From Anastatus disparis (Eukaryota; Arthropoda; Insecta; Hymenoptera; Eupelmidae), in NCBI GenBank assembly GCA_017163975.1, contig JAFFSR010000363.1, positions 524,001 to 588,000 on the forward strand: 64,000 nucleotides of DNA. Direction: 5' to 3'. The translations under genes and the position numbers were made by a program. Below, in pieces: positions 47,853 through 58,930 of this stretch (positions within the stretch are counted from its first letter, which is position 1; each line of letters starts with the position of its first letter). The notes below the pieces were generated by a model. It was not told where the DNA came from. It saw nothing but the letters and a program-made list of their open reading frames with translations, and searched no databases.

Positions 47853-47989
47853 GTAGATTCTACTCTCAATTTGCAGTGAGAAATGTCTTAATGAGTAATT
47901 CTCTGCACCTCACAGTTTTTAAGTAAAATAATAATTAAGTAGGTATTTTAACAAAAAATTTTAAAAAATCTCAATTTTTCATTACTCAT

Positions 47990-48125
47990 TACTCTTTATA
48001 CCTTTGACCTAGACCTCTGAAAAATTTTTTGTGTATTTTGGGTATTAAATGGAAGCTTTTCACTGATTTTTACAGAATTTTATTTTTTGTTAGGTAAGTT
48101 CACATGAAATGTCCCATATATATCT
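47990..48125 (+). repeat. Dispersed repeat abutting AT-rich tract (copy 2)
   Basis: Text from TTTTTTGTGTATTTTGGGTA to ATGTCCCATATATA parallels 60917-61021 and the complement of 37173-37345. Confidence 0.5.
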
Positions 48126-48154
48126 ACCTAAATTATATAGTTATATAAGAAATT

Positions 48155-48365
48155 ACCCTCGGACCCCCCCCCCACCCCCCACCCTCTATAGCCCCTCCAC
48201 AGCCCCTCCATAAAATAACGTAAAATTGCTTAATATATTACGATATTTTTTATTGTTGCTTTTATTGTAAGTACCCCCCCACCCCCTCCCCCCACCCCAC
48301 CCCTCCACACCCCCCACGGAACACTTACGGCACCCCCACAGCCCCTCCTCTGCCCCCTCATATCA
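48155..48365. repeat. C-rich block, G-rich on the minus strand
   Basis: Runs such as CCCCCCCCCACCCCCC at 48165-48180 and CACCCCCTCCCCCCACCCC near 48280, with AGCCCCTCC units and AAAATAACGTAAAATTGC between. It resembles, in the other orientation, 57970-58400. Potential G-quadruplex former. Confidence 0.6.
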
Positions 48366-48551
48366 TAATAATTTATATATGTATTTAAATCTACAAACTT
48401 AAAACTTAACATAATAATATATAATTTATAATATTACAATTAATTACTGCTAGAATTAATACAAAAATTTTATTAAAAAAATATTTATTTAGGTATCGTA
48501 TTTATAAAATTCATGTATATAAAAATATATCTACCTATATTATATAGTTAT

Positions 48552-48556
<5 letters not shown>

Positions 48557-48603
<47 letters not shown>
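48557..48603. repeat. (TA)n microsatellite upstream of the intact small ORF
   Basis: Ends 20 bp before the ATG at 48624. Confidence 0.9.
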
Positions 48604-48607
<4 letters not shown>

Positions 48608-48623
48608 CTAAACACATAACAAA

Positions 48624-49022
48624 ATGGAATGGAATGCGATTGAAGGTGGATATGTTATAATTGATAATGTAAATGATCAAGAAATGATAGATAGTTTGAA
48701 TAATAACATTGAAGATTATTTAAATTATGAGGAAGAGTATGAATATTACTTAGAAAATCTTGCTGATAATAATAGTTCAAATAATACTGAAATATCTGTT
48801 TTAAATAATATAATAAATTCATATATTGGTGAAGATAATGAAAAAGTAAAATTTCATGATTGGAAACAAGTACCTGAATATTATAAATATTACACTAATG
48901 AAATTATAGAATATAAAATAACATTACATGAACCAATAAATGAATTTTATCTAAATCAAAATTACGAAACATATTCAAGATATTTATTGAACATTGCACA
49001 CATTTTTAAAAAAATATTATGA
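48624..49022 (+). CDS. Intact Helitron-linked small ORF paralogue (132 aa), function unknown
   Basis: ATG 48624 follows ACACATAACAAA; the stop is TGA 49020-49022. The product is acidic and Asn/Glu/Tyr-rich. It begins MEWNAIEGGYVIIDN, has a likely helical stretch QEMIDSLNNNIEDYLNYEEE, then LNNIINSYIG and EYYKYYTNEIIEYK, and ends AHIFKKIL. No signal peptide or membrane segment. It aligns end to end with the MITE-split ORF at 31961-32777: both share the M-x-W start, Y-[IV]-[IV]-[IL]-[ED]-N, YENL-like ENL, LNN-x-IN-x-YIG, NEK, YYKY-x-TN-x-II-x-YK, PI-x-E and YLL-x-I. No family I know fits. Openness after clear divergence suggests past selection on protein. Whether it is still part of a Helitron cannot be seen here. 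Confidence 0.65.
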   Translation: MEWNAIEGGYVIIDNVNDQEMIDSLNNNIEDYLNYEEEYEYYLENLADNNSSNNTEISVLNNIINSYIGEDNEKVKFHDWKQVPEYYKYYTNEIIEYKITLHEPINEFYLNQNYETYSRYLLNIAHIFKKIL

Positions 49023-49119
49023 AATATTTTTTTTAATTTATTGATTATTTAAATTATAAATTTAATATTTTTATGAAATATTTAATATTTTATTAAGATT
49101 AAATTTTATGAAAAAAATT

Positions 49120-49446
49120 TTGATATATTTCTAAAATGTAAAATTAAGTAAAAAAATATCAAACAGGAATAATAACAAAATAATCCGTTAAATCTTCAAT
49201 ATCTTAAATATACATTTAGATATATCAAACATGATGAATTAATATAATAAAATAATTAAAAATTATTTTTTTTAATATTCAATGTTATATTTACATAAAA
49301 TATTAAACATTATATAAAACTATTGATAGTTAATAATCGAAAAATTTTGATATATTTATAAAATGTAAGATTAAGAAAAAAGATATCAAACAGGAATTAT
49401 AACAAAATAATCCTCTAAATCTTCAAAATCTAAAGTATACATTTAA
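49120..49446. repeat. Local tandem duplication of about 225 bp
   Basis: GAAAAATTTTGATATATTT with ATCAAACAGGAATTATAAC at 49340-49440 repeats the text at 49115-49220. The second unit is interrupted at its end by the TTAA MITE at 49447. Confidence 0.65.
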
Positions 49447-50084
49447 GGTGGCTCAAGCGATTTTTTCTAAAAAAGTGAAACTATCCAAAATTTGTAATAA
49501 AATATTCTTTATATCGTAATATTTCGATATTTATTTTGAAAAATAGAGGTTGACGAACTATTTTTAAAGAAAAAGATGTTTTAATAATTGTAATTAATAC
49601 ATGTGCTCTTATGGGACTGAATCATAAATTAGGTTTTACGCTAATATAAAAAAGTACAAGTTAAAATAAAAATTATACACTTATAGTTTGTTTCACGGAG
49701 ATCATTTTTCAAGAAGAAAAAAAGGACTTGACGAAGAAATACAAGAGAAAATAAATCTAAAAGAATGCGAAATAGAATTTGCTACACATAATGGCAGCTT
49801 CTGCGCATGTGCGTCAGATACAGATGCCATACGTAAAGCTAACGTGCGTTCAGAGTGCTCGAAACCAACAAAACAGCAGGGACGTACCATAGTAAAACTT
49901 GTAATGAGAAACAAAACAAAAAATTTTTTTCTTTTTTATTACTTTTGATTACTTAAAATTGTTTTCTTATCATAAGAAATAATCAATAATACTATTTAAT
50001 TAGTTATAATAGCTCTATCAATAAAAACATTTTGATGTCGCAGACAGGGCCCCGCTTGATACGGCACCAAGCGCTTGAGCCACC
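49447..50084. mobile_element. TTAA element with GGTGGCTCAAGCG ends
   Basis: Flanked by TTAA at 49443-49446 and 50085-50088; ends GGTGGCTCAAGCG and CGCTTGAGCCACC. It is 638 bp. It contains an 86-codon plus-strand ORF (49688-49948) with six Lys/Arg-rich segments and CACASD, without a recognised domain, and not obviously a transposase. The preceding tandem unit shows the matching empty site near 49208. Confidence 0.75.
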
Positions 50085-50088
50085 TTAA

Positions 50089-50252
50089 ATATATCAAATA
50101 ATACTATTGAAAAATTTTACTAAAAAATTTATGATTTAAAAATATTTTATTAGAAATTTTCTTTTTCATTAATATTTATTATATATTGAAAATTAATAAT
50201 AATAATAATATAAATTAAGAAAAAGTGAAAATATTTATAATTCCATCCTATA

Positions 50253-50303
<51 letters not shown>

Positions 50304-50714
50304 CATATTAAAAAAATTTTAATTCAATTCACAATGATGAAAATCTAAAAGATTGAAATTGTAAGGTGGTGTAAAAACCAGCGTAATCTATATGTACATA
50401 TTTATTTTTTGTTGTTGTTTAAAAAAACTTATACATTAATTTTTTTTTTGTAGTAAATCAATATTATTTTATAATTTGTATTTTAACTATCATCAATTTG
50501 TTTTTCTGTAATCTTGAAAAATAATCATTTTATATTGAGAATATTGTATTTATTAATGTTATGAAATAAAAATATTAAATTATTTAATTTACCTTATTTA
50601 AAATTATTTCATTTGCTAATATAAGTTCATCTTACTCCATGTTTTCATCATTTAATACTTTAGTAAATTCCAATCTTTTTACTTTCAATATATATGTAAT
50701 ATCTATAAAATTTT

Positions 50715-50716
<2 letters not shown>
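50089..50716. other. AT-rich stretch with (TA)n, no gene seen
   Basis: Contains (TA)n at 50257-50301. No coding or repeat end is supported. Confidence 0.5.

Positions 50717-50780
<64 letters not shown>
50717..50780. repeat. (TA)n tract used as an insertion target
   Basis: About 64 bp of TA, continued at 51852-51890 on the other side of the foldback, so the two are halves of one tract. Confidence 0.85.
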
Positions 50781-50783
<3 letters not shown>

Positions 50784-51848
50784 TGCCGCCGAGATACTTT
50801 TGCCCCCTTCGTCTAAAATCAACTTATCTAAAAAGTTTTATAACTCTGGAAAAAATGGTCGTAGCCTAAGAATTCCAACGGGATTCGAAAGATTGTTCAA
50901 AATTCTTCCAAAAACTATTGGTTTGATATAAAAAAAACCATTTTTTCGTATCTTTTACCCTTGTTTAAAAAGAAATTTTCTTTAACTTTGTTTTGACTTT
51001 GTAAAATAGTGTTCAATTTTAGTAGAAATCGTTACATTGATACAAAACCAAATAGATTTTAAAGCTTATATTTCGACGATAAAAATGCGATGTCGAACGT
51101 CTAGATTCGACCTTTTAAACGAAAGTTAAAAGATTTTATATTTAAAAATAAGGTTTTTTTCGATATATGAATATCTCTGAATTTAAGAGGAATAGAAAAA
51201 TTTGTCAGAGAGAAAAAAGGTTCCTTTTTGGTCAAATATTGATAATATATAATAAAAAATTGATTTCGAAAAAAAATTTTTTTTTTTGTTGGAATGTAAT
51301 GAAATTTTGATATCTAAAATATTGAACAACGTGGGTAAAAGAGGCAAAAAAAAATTATTTTTCCCGATATCAATTTATTATGTATTATTATTATTTGACC
51401 AAAAAGGAACATTTTTTCTTTCTGACAAATTTTTCTATTCCTCTTAAATTCAGAGATATTCATATATCGAAAAGAACTTTATTTTTAAATATAAAATCTC
51501 ATAACTCTGGTTTAAAAGGTCGAATCTAGACGTTCGACATTGCATTTTCATCGTCAAAATATAAGCTTTAAAATCTATTTGGTTTTGTATTAATGTAACG
51601 ATTTCTACTAAAATTGAACACTATTTTACAAACTCAAAACAAAGTTAAAAAAAATTTCTTTTTAAACAAGGATAAGAGATACGAAAAAAAATGTTTTTTT
51701 TATATTAAACCAATAGTTTTTGAAAGAATTTTGAACAGTCTTTCGAATCCCGTTAGAATTTTTAGGCTAAGACCATTTTTTCCAGAGTTATAAAACTTTT
51801 TAGGTAAGTCGATTTTAGACGAAGAGGGGCAAAAGTGTCTCGGCAGCA

Positions 51849-51851
<3 letters not shown>
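50781..51851. mobile_element. Near-complete palindromic TA element in a (TA)n tract (copy 1)
   Basis: Ends CACTGCCGCCGAGATAC and GTGTCTCGGCAGCAGTG. The whole 1071 bp folds as one hairpin centred near 51300; e.g. AAACTTTGTTTTGACTTTG-like text near 50984 pairs with text near 51640. No ORF. A second, broken copy starts at 61039, also at the end of a TA run. Confidence 0.8.
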
Positions 51852-51904
<53 letters not shown>

Positions 51905-51975
51905 GTATAAATATACATGAATATTTTCATAAGTGTATATGCATATAATGTATTATTATAATTGTTTTTACTATT

Positions 51976-52772
51976 TTATTCTATTTTTCCAATAACTTCT
52001 AGTATTGTTCCTCTTACCCAATTCACATATTCATTTTTTAATTTATTTAATAAAATGTCTAATTTATATTGTCCATCCGCTATTGTTCCGATGTATTCTG
52101 ATTCATTTTTTTTATGTTTTTGTGCAAAAGAATTTTTTAAATACCCTTGTATTTCTGAAAAATAAAAAATTATTTATATTATTATATTTTTTTTTCAATA
52201 ATATTTAATTACTTATTAATCCAGGTCTTAATTTTATTTCTTCGAAATTTATTTTAATTGGTTTGTTATTTTTTAATGTATTGTATTCGCCTAAATGAAT
52301 AATATTTTAATGTTAAGTCCTATATATTATTTCCTTTATTGTATCCTTTTGCTTTTATTACATTAACATTCTCTAATAATATTTTCTGAAATATTAAAAA
52401 ATGTTTAATATTATGTTGTAATTGATAATATTGTATATTATAAAAATTTACTTCGTTTAATTTTAGATTTTTTAAAATTTTTTAATATTTTTATCATAAA
52501 TATTGCATTGAATTCTGAATCCTTTAGAATCATTTATTATGAATTTCAAAATCCTGAAACCAGTTTGTTTTTGTTTGTTAACAAAAGTTTGTTCTTCGGA
52601 AATTTCGTCAATATATGCAACCAGAGATTTATTATATGTAACCAAAAATATTTATAACATTATATTTTTGATTTTTTAAATAAAGTTTATAATACATACG
52701 TTGATTAATCTCCTATTACAATTTTAGCTTTTAAAAATTCCGTTGACGAAAACGGTATTTTTTTTTCTTTTC
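51976..52772 (-). pseudogene. Unrecognised spliced gene, decayed, possibly OB-fold
   Basis: Minus-strand exon-like pieces show consistent splice signals. 52772-52700 follows CTATTTCAG and reads EKKIPFSSTEFLKAKIV, with a stop near its donor. About 52630-52452 reads VAYIDEISEEQTFVNKQK, GFRILKFIINDSKGFRIQCN and LKNLKLNE after a frame change, then GTAAAT. 52385-52325 follows ATATTTCAG and reads KILLENVNVIKAKGYNKGNN. 52290-52213 reads EYNTLKNNKPIKINFEEIKL then RPGLI. A 58 bp intron (GTAATT...TTTTTCAG, 52212-52155) leads in frame to 52154-51976, which ends WVRGTILEVIGKIE-stop. The RILKFIINDSKGFRIQCNIYD strip followed by LENVNVIKAKG resembles single-strand-DNA-binding OB folds of RPA type, a weak guess. 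At least two lesions suggest a pseudogene. Confidence 0.45.
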
Positions 52773-53587
52773 CTGAAATAGATAGATATAGATAGATAGA
52801 TATTATTTTATTTTGTAAAAGAGTACAAAAACGTGTAGTACAATTTCTAAATATAAAAACAATAAATATTGCACAAAATGTTATGAAAAAGTATAAATAT
52901 ATATATATAAACGTTAATATTGCACAATTAATATCACAGTCAGTCACTAAATCTAATAATACTAAATAAGTAAGTCATAAACAAAAATAAATAAAAGTGA
53001 TATCACAGAGTAATCATACAATACACGCAATATAAATGAAAATAATCATATAAATAAAAATCAGTTATACAATATCTATCAGTCACAATATTAAAATTTA
53101 AAAGAATTAAATGTAATATATCATAAAATAAAATAACAAGCGTACGCAATAGCATGAAACGCAGTCAATAAAATCAAATAAAAACTCTCACTCACCAACC
53201 ATTCAGCCAACACTCATACAATAAATACACTCACACCTTAAGCCTATATACAGAACGTTACAAAAATAAATTAAATAAATTAACATAAATTAATAGTAAA
53301 AAATATTAATCTAGGTCGAGCAAATACCCTCTCATCGCTGCTTTGAACCTGCTGGAAGATGGAAGATGTTTAATCTCAGCCGGCAAAGAGTTCCAAAAAT
53401 GCGCACCTTGAACTTGGAAGGAATTCCTGCCAACCTCAGTACGCATAAAGGGCACCACTAGATCCCTGATTTCTCCCCTAGTGGCCACCCTGGGTACAAA
53501 TCTAGTGAAGAGACCTATTAGATTCTCCGGAGTATTCATGCGCACGATTACAACAAAAAAATACTGTCTCCTCGAATCAGTACGCAG

Positions 53588-54973
53588 CTAACCCAACGCG
53601 CCTATATAAGGAGAAATATGAGCTCCCATTCTTATACCTAATAAATATCTCAAACACGAATTCTGCAGTCTTTGTATTCTTCTCTTCAAACCCTGAGGAG
53701 CATCGAGCAGAATCGCCAAACAGTAATCGAGATGCGGAAACAGCAGGGCGGCTGCAAGTTGTTTACGCAGAGCCTCCTTGGTGTACCGACGAAAAAACCG
53801 CAAAGCGTACAATACTCTATTAAATTTTTTCGTAACCACATTAATGTGAGGCTCCCAAGAAAGCTTAGAGTCAAGCACAACACCAAGACTCGTTACAATG
53901 TCAGAGAAAGAAATGCTGACCTCCCTCAAAGTCAATCGTCCGTGGCGCCCCAGCATAAAATGAATTGATAAAACGATTACTGCCAAAGACGATTTCCTAA
54001 GCCTTGCTAGCATTTAAAGTGAGTAAGGCACCAGTCGCTCACTCCGACACCGCATTGGCCGCTCTCAGTAAAATTAGAATACCTGCATCCACATTCTTAC
54101 GAGGAACTTGCATATAAATCTGCAGGTCATCAACATACAGTAGGTGCTCAACACAACCAGAGCCAAGAGCGTTACGTATGTTATTAATGTAAAGGCAAAA
54201 CAACGAAGGCCTCAGTACCGATCCCTGTGGAACTCCTAGGTTGGTTGTTAGCCAACCTGATTCTTCTTGTAAGTGTCTCAAAACCATTTGTTTCCTTCCT
54301 GAAATATAAGAGTTAATCCACACGAGAGCGGACCTGGAAAACCCCATCGATCTAAGCCTTGCAAGTAATTTAGAGGGAGAGATCGTGTCGAATGCCTTAC
54401 TAAAGTCAAAAAGTAAAAGTAACGTGATGAGTTTTTTGTCAAGACCTGACCTTATATCGTCTGTTAATTTGAGCAAAGCTGTCTGCGTAGAGTGATTTTT
54501 TCTGTAACCAGTCTGCATGGGATCAAGTATCTTATTGGTAGTGATATATTCCTGCAATTGGTCGTGGGCGATCTTCTCCAGTACCTTCGAAAAAAACCCA
54601 AAATCGCAACTGGCCTAAAATCTTTAGGTGACTTAGGTGCAGAACACTTTTTTAATGGCACAATACGTGCCTGCTTCCAAAGGCCAGGGAAGACCCCCCG
54701 CGCAAAAGAAGAGTTGAACAAAGTCACAAGATGTTCACCAATAAGTGGTAAGGCTTTAAGTATCACGCTTTGAGGAATGCCATCCTCGTCACGAGCCTGC
54801 GATGAAAAATGGAAAATCGCAAGAACAACATCATTGATATTAATTGGTTTAAAAGCAAAACCATCTTCACTACATTCAGTAAGAACCCTCTCGCGAAGCT
54901 TATCATCATCATGCGGCGAGACCGACACCCCAGCAAAGTGCGCGTTAAGCTCATCAGGAGTGAATCCATTCAA
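53588..54973 (-). pseudogene. LINE reverse transcriptase domain
   Basis: Three overlapping frames (54973-54464, 54557-54039, 54013-53588) carry the RT fingers, palm and thumb. The palm Asp of FDFSKAFD and the YVDD box are intact. The frame shift near 54550 falls between the FRPVAIL block and TGYRKNHSTQ. A further change near 54020 precedes the thumb region (SLGVVLDSKLSWEPHI). Confidence 0.8.
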
Positions 54974-55409
54974 GTCCCTTGTGGTCCGGTTAAGAGTCCT
55001 AGGTCTCTCAGCTCCTTCCAGGCATTACCATTTGCAAGGGCTTCGAACAGTCTATTATGATAGTATGTGGTCTTTGCAAGTTCAGTCTGTTCGTCAACCG
55101 TTTTACGTAAATGCAGAAACTCAGTCAGGTATTGCGTTTCGTTCGTCCGTTTATATCTTCTGTAAGTAGCATCTCGCTTGCGCCGCAGCTGCGACAATTC
55201 TTTATTTAACCATGGTGGGCTATTCTTCGTATGCTTGAGTGTTTTCACTGGTGCTAAACTATCTATGACAGAAGTGAAATTGTCACAAATGCAGCCAAGT
55301 GCAGACTCAGGGTCGACAGTACGAGCTGTTAATGGTGGCCAATCATAGCCGGCTAGTTTCTCTAGTAATCCATTTTGACAAATACTTTCAGAGTTTCTGT
55401 ATCTCATCG

Positions 55410-56085
55410 ACTTGTGATCTGTACTGCACGTATTCTAAGCAATAGAAACATCAATTAAGTTGTGCTGACTATGAAAATTCGCAGGTAAGTTACGTGCGTC
55501 AAGTGCATTGTCATTGTCATCCACAGGAATCAGGTCAATCCATGTGTGAGAAGATGGAGTTATATTCGTGGCACCATGCTAAACCAACTGAAGCGAAAGC
55601 TCCGCTGTTAGTTTACTAAGAAACCTCGCATCACTGCTTTCTCGCAGAAGATCGGCATTCAGATCCCCCATTATAATTTCATGTAAAAAATCATGAGATA
55701 AATCTCTCAAAAAATTTAACAAATTAGAATTTTTTGTAAATGAAATGGCAGGAGGGCGATAAATGACAGAAACCAGCACAGGTTCAGAGTCGCCATCCTT
55801 AATCGAACAAAAAATATATTCAGGCACTTTAGGTCTACCGCAGCTAGTTATGGTTGTGGTACTAGAAAGAGCTAGTACTTCACATTTTAAATTATTTTTA
55901 ACGTAGGGCAACCCCTCCTCCATGAAGGTTTCTGTCCTGCCTGAACAACTTATAATCCTTAATCCGAATATCGTCATCCGAGACAGTCGGTCCCAGCCAG
56001 GTTTCAGCAATTCCAAACAGATCATAAGAGGGACCATCGCATAATAGCTCGCGCACCTGTCCAATATTAGCTCTTAATGAGGTCA
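55410..56085 (-). pseudogene. LINE endonuclease domain
   Basis: Covers the endonuclease from NVTSLRANIG to HSQHNLIDVSIA-stop. The enzyme nicks target DNA to prime reverse transcription. The frame changes once near 55900, and the frame used for the last 170 bp differs from the previous one. The catalytic Glu of ETWL and the GDLNAD motif are kept, but the final SDH motif reads SQH, which would weaken activity. Confidence 0.75.
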
Positions 56086-56095
56086 CATTCAAAAC

Positions 56096-56212
56096 GGAAA
56101 TTATATATTTGAAAAAAGTATGGTTTTTACAATATGGTTTTAATGTAAATATTCTTACCAACTGTATCAAAGACTGACTTAAGATCTAAGGAAATTATAT
56201 ATTTGAAAAAAA
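56096..56212. repeat. 94 bp direct duplication at the LINE 5' junction
   Basis: GGAAATTATATATTTGAAAA occurs at about 56097 and 56191. The sequence between includes a minus-strand reading LDLKSVFDTVGKN, an RT palm-like strip from a different LINE family. Confidence 0.55.
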
Positions 56213-57775
56213 ATACATGTTTTTTTTCAATTCTTTTTAAAAACTTGAAAAAACAACAAAATGAATTGATGAAAACAAACATTTAGCTATATATTGATTT
56301 TTCTATTCTACCGCCTATCCTACTGTTTTTTCTCTCCATGTAACCATAGGGAGAAAAAAATCCGTGGAATGGAAAGAAAATGCTTGCGTATTGGGTCGCG
56401 TAAACATAAACATAACCTCTTTAAAATTGTAGCTTAAACAGAGCGATTTTCTACAATTTTTTTTAAAATGAATGAAGTAGATTTGTATTTATAATTTAAT
56501 TATTTTTGTTCATTTACTTCGTGTCGTGACTCGCTTTTCCATTCTACAGTGGAATAGAGGATAGAATTCTATTCTTCGCATTAAACTTGCCGAATAGCGC
56601 TGATTAGTTGTTTCTATTACGCATCCTCTATTCGGCAGTCTCTTTTCTACTCATCTGACTGCACCCTTACATATTTCTTTTCCTTAGGGTAAATCGTATG
56701 AATGATGACATTCATTGAATTTTATGTTTAATTACAACAGTAAACACCCATCTTTCTCAAATTTCATACTTTACCTAAATTATATTACATATAAATTTTA
56801 TACATTTTAAGATTTATTTATTTAATTTTATAATTTTAAAATTGTAAATCACTATTGTAATTAGGAAACAAATAAAAGATTTAACAACTTTAATATATCT
56901 TTTAGTAAAGTTTTTGAGAAATACTTGTCAATGTAAATACTAAACCTAGTAATATAATTTTGGCAAAAAAATTATTCAATATTAGAAGATGATTTAAGAA
57001 GTTTAAGCTAAGTTTCTTTTATAAAATTGTAGGAGTATTTGAAGACTGCACGAAAATTAAAATAATGATATTGTGTTTAAATACCGAAAAAGTAGAATTG
57101 AATAAGTTTCTTGTATCCAATTCTGTTAAAACATTGTCAGTTCACGAAAAATGAATTGCATAAAATTGATGGTAACAATGTAAATTCGGAAGTTGATTTC
57201 TATAAAAATACTTTTTTTTTTACTTAGTTTTTCATATTTCTTTTTTATTTGTAAAAGTTAAGATGATTGAACAAAATGTCTTCCTGGAATATAACCTGTA
57301 ATAATTTGTATTCATCAAGTTTCAACAGAATTAGGAATTTTAAATATATAATTTTTAATTAGTTTCATCGATAAAAATACTTCAAAAACGTAATTGGATA
57401 GGAGGTTTTCTGTTTTTATAAAAATATATGTCAATAGGCAATATGACATAATATAAAAGTTTTATAATTAATTAATGATAATTGAATAATAGTGTTTTTT
57501 CAAGAATTAAAAATCAAGTACAAAGTATTGATATTGTTAGATGAGATCAAAGAAAATATATATTACAAAAGAATGATAAATATTTTAAAAAGATATAAAG
57601 TAGAATTATCAAGAGATTGGAATCAAATTACAGATGTAAGATGCATAAAAATATATTTCAAATTTTTAAGAAATATAATTATTTGATAATAAAATTCATA
57701 TAGTTTCCTTAGATCTTAAGATAGCCTTTGACGCATTGGATAAGAATAGTTACATTTAAATCACATTAAAAAAAA
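56126..57775. repeat. Inverted pair of short RT-like fragments
   Basis: 56126-56200 (minus: LDLKSVFDTVGKN) and 57698-57775 (plus: LDLKIAFDALDKNSYI) are inverted repeats of about 75 bp, similar but not identical, 1.5 kb apart. Both resemble the palm motif D-L-K-x-x-F-D of non-LTR reverse transcriptases. The intervening 1.5 kb is AT-rich; a plus ORF at 57492-57686 has no motif. Confidence 0.5.
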
Positions 57776-58660
57776 TAAAAGCAATTAAAATATTAAACAA
57801 TGTAAACTAAAAAACTTTATATTATTAATTAGTCACAGTTACAATCATAATAATAAAATATTACTAATTATAATAATATTCAATTACTTATAATTGATAT
57901 TACAATAATAGAATATTATTAATAATAAGAATATTTTTTTATTACTAATTACTGAAACATAATATCATAGTGAGGGGAAGGGCATAATGAGGAGGGGCTA
58001 TAAAGAGTGCGGGGAGGCATATTGAGGGGGGCTGAGGGAAGGCTATAAGAATTGAGGGGGGTGCTGAGGGAGTGCCTCAGTTACGTTAATTTTGAAATGG
58101 CTATTTATAAGAGGAATTACAACGTTACTTGAGGGGGGCTGTACTGACAGACATTTGAGGGGGGGGGGGCTGAGGGGGGGGTCGGTTGAATCTTGTCTGA
58201 CGACTATATGTATATATATATAGATATATATATATATATATACTAATAACAATATAACGGAATGAGAGAGAGCTGAGGGGGTTCGAGAGAGGCTAAGGGG
58301 ATTCTGAAGGGGTCATCTAATAAAAAATAACGTAACTGTAAAAATAGCTATTTAGAGGGAGAATCATAACTAATTTAAGGAAAGGGGGGGCTAAATAGAG
58401 GAAAGTGAAGGCAGTTGTCTTACAAATATTTATAAAAAGATCTTGTCCTAATTATTTCAATTGACGCATTTTTCTAGCAATTTAATATTAACTATTAAGC
58501 GCTAACCAGCCATTTTACAATACAGTTATTCATTACGATAAGACTATATGAATTTATGTCTTTTCAAAAATTAATTGCAATAAATTTATGTTAGTAGATT
58601 AGCGAAGCTATTGGGGGGGAGGGCATCCTCATTCCATTTAAGATCCGATTCATTAATATA
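57776..58660. repeat. AT-rich flank and G-rich array with (TA)n
   Basis: From 57970 to about 58400, units such as GAGGGGGGCTGAGGG recur with AAAAATAACGTAACTG and a TAGCTATTTATAAG-like word; a (TA)n run sits at 58206-58242. This is the inverse orientation of the C-rich block at 48155-48365. Quadruplex-prone on the plus strand. Confidence 0.6.
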
Positions 58661-58930
58661 ATTGATATAATTGATATGTAATTGTATATTTCGTAGTAAG
58701 GATACGAATAAGGGATTTTGACCCGATTGTTACTTTGTCGCCAAAGTTATGAAAGGGACATGAATTCCTGTCGCAGGCATGGTGCCTATATTTCTTAACT
58801 TGCTTGGTAAGAAACATTCATTTTCGTGCGCTTTTGAGCACGTGAAACAGCACATCATGGTTTGCTTTTGTGGATACGAAAATTGAGCATGCATATCACT
58901 AACCGTTTAGTCAGTATCAGCACTGGAACG

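Larger units (their letters stand above)
52950..56095 (-). mobile_element. CR1-group non-LTR retrotransposon (endonuclease plus RT), damaged
   Basis: Reading on the minus strand from about 56090, an apurinic-type endonuclease shows NVTSLRANIGQVRELL, AETWLGP (catalytic Glu), VSVIYRPP, IMGDLNADLL and HSQHNLI (family SDH, Asp changed to Gln). A linker follows (55407-54970), then reverse transcriptase: EDGIPQSVILKAL, FRPVAIL, TGYRKNHSTQTALLKL, FDFSKAFDTI (near 54400), GVPQGSVLRP and YVDD (54126-54137). The C-terminus has SLGVVLDSKLSWEPHI and FWNSLPAEIKHLP, typical of the CR1/L2 group, and stops at 53306. AT-rich text to about 52950 is the likely 3' UTR. Frame changes near 55900, 55580, 54970, 54550 and 54020 break it. 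ORF1 is absent, so it is 5'-truncated. Confidence 0.85.

Noticed and set aside
53672..55169. Plus-strand ORFs of 93-130 codons
   Set aside because: They are antisense shadows of the LINE endonuclease-RT coding region.
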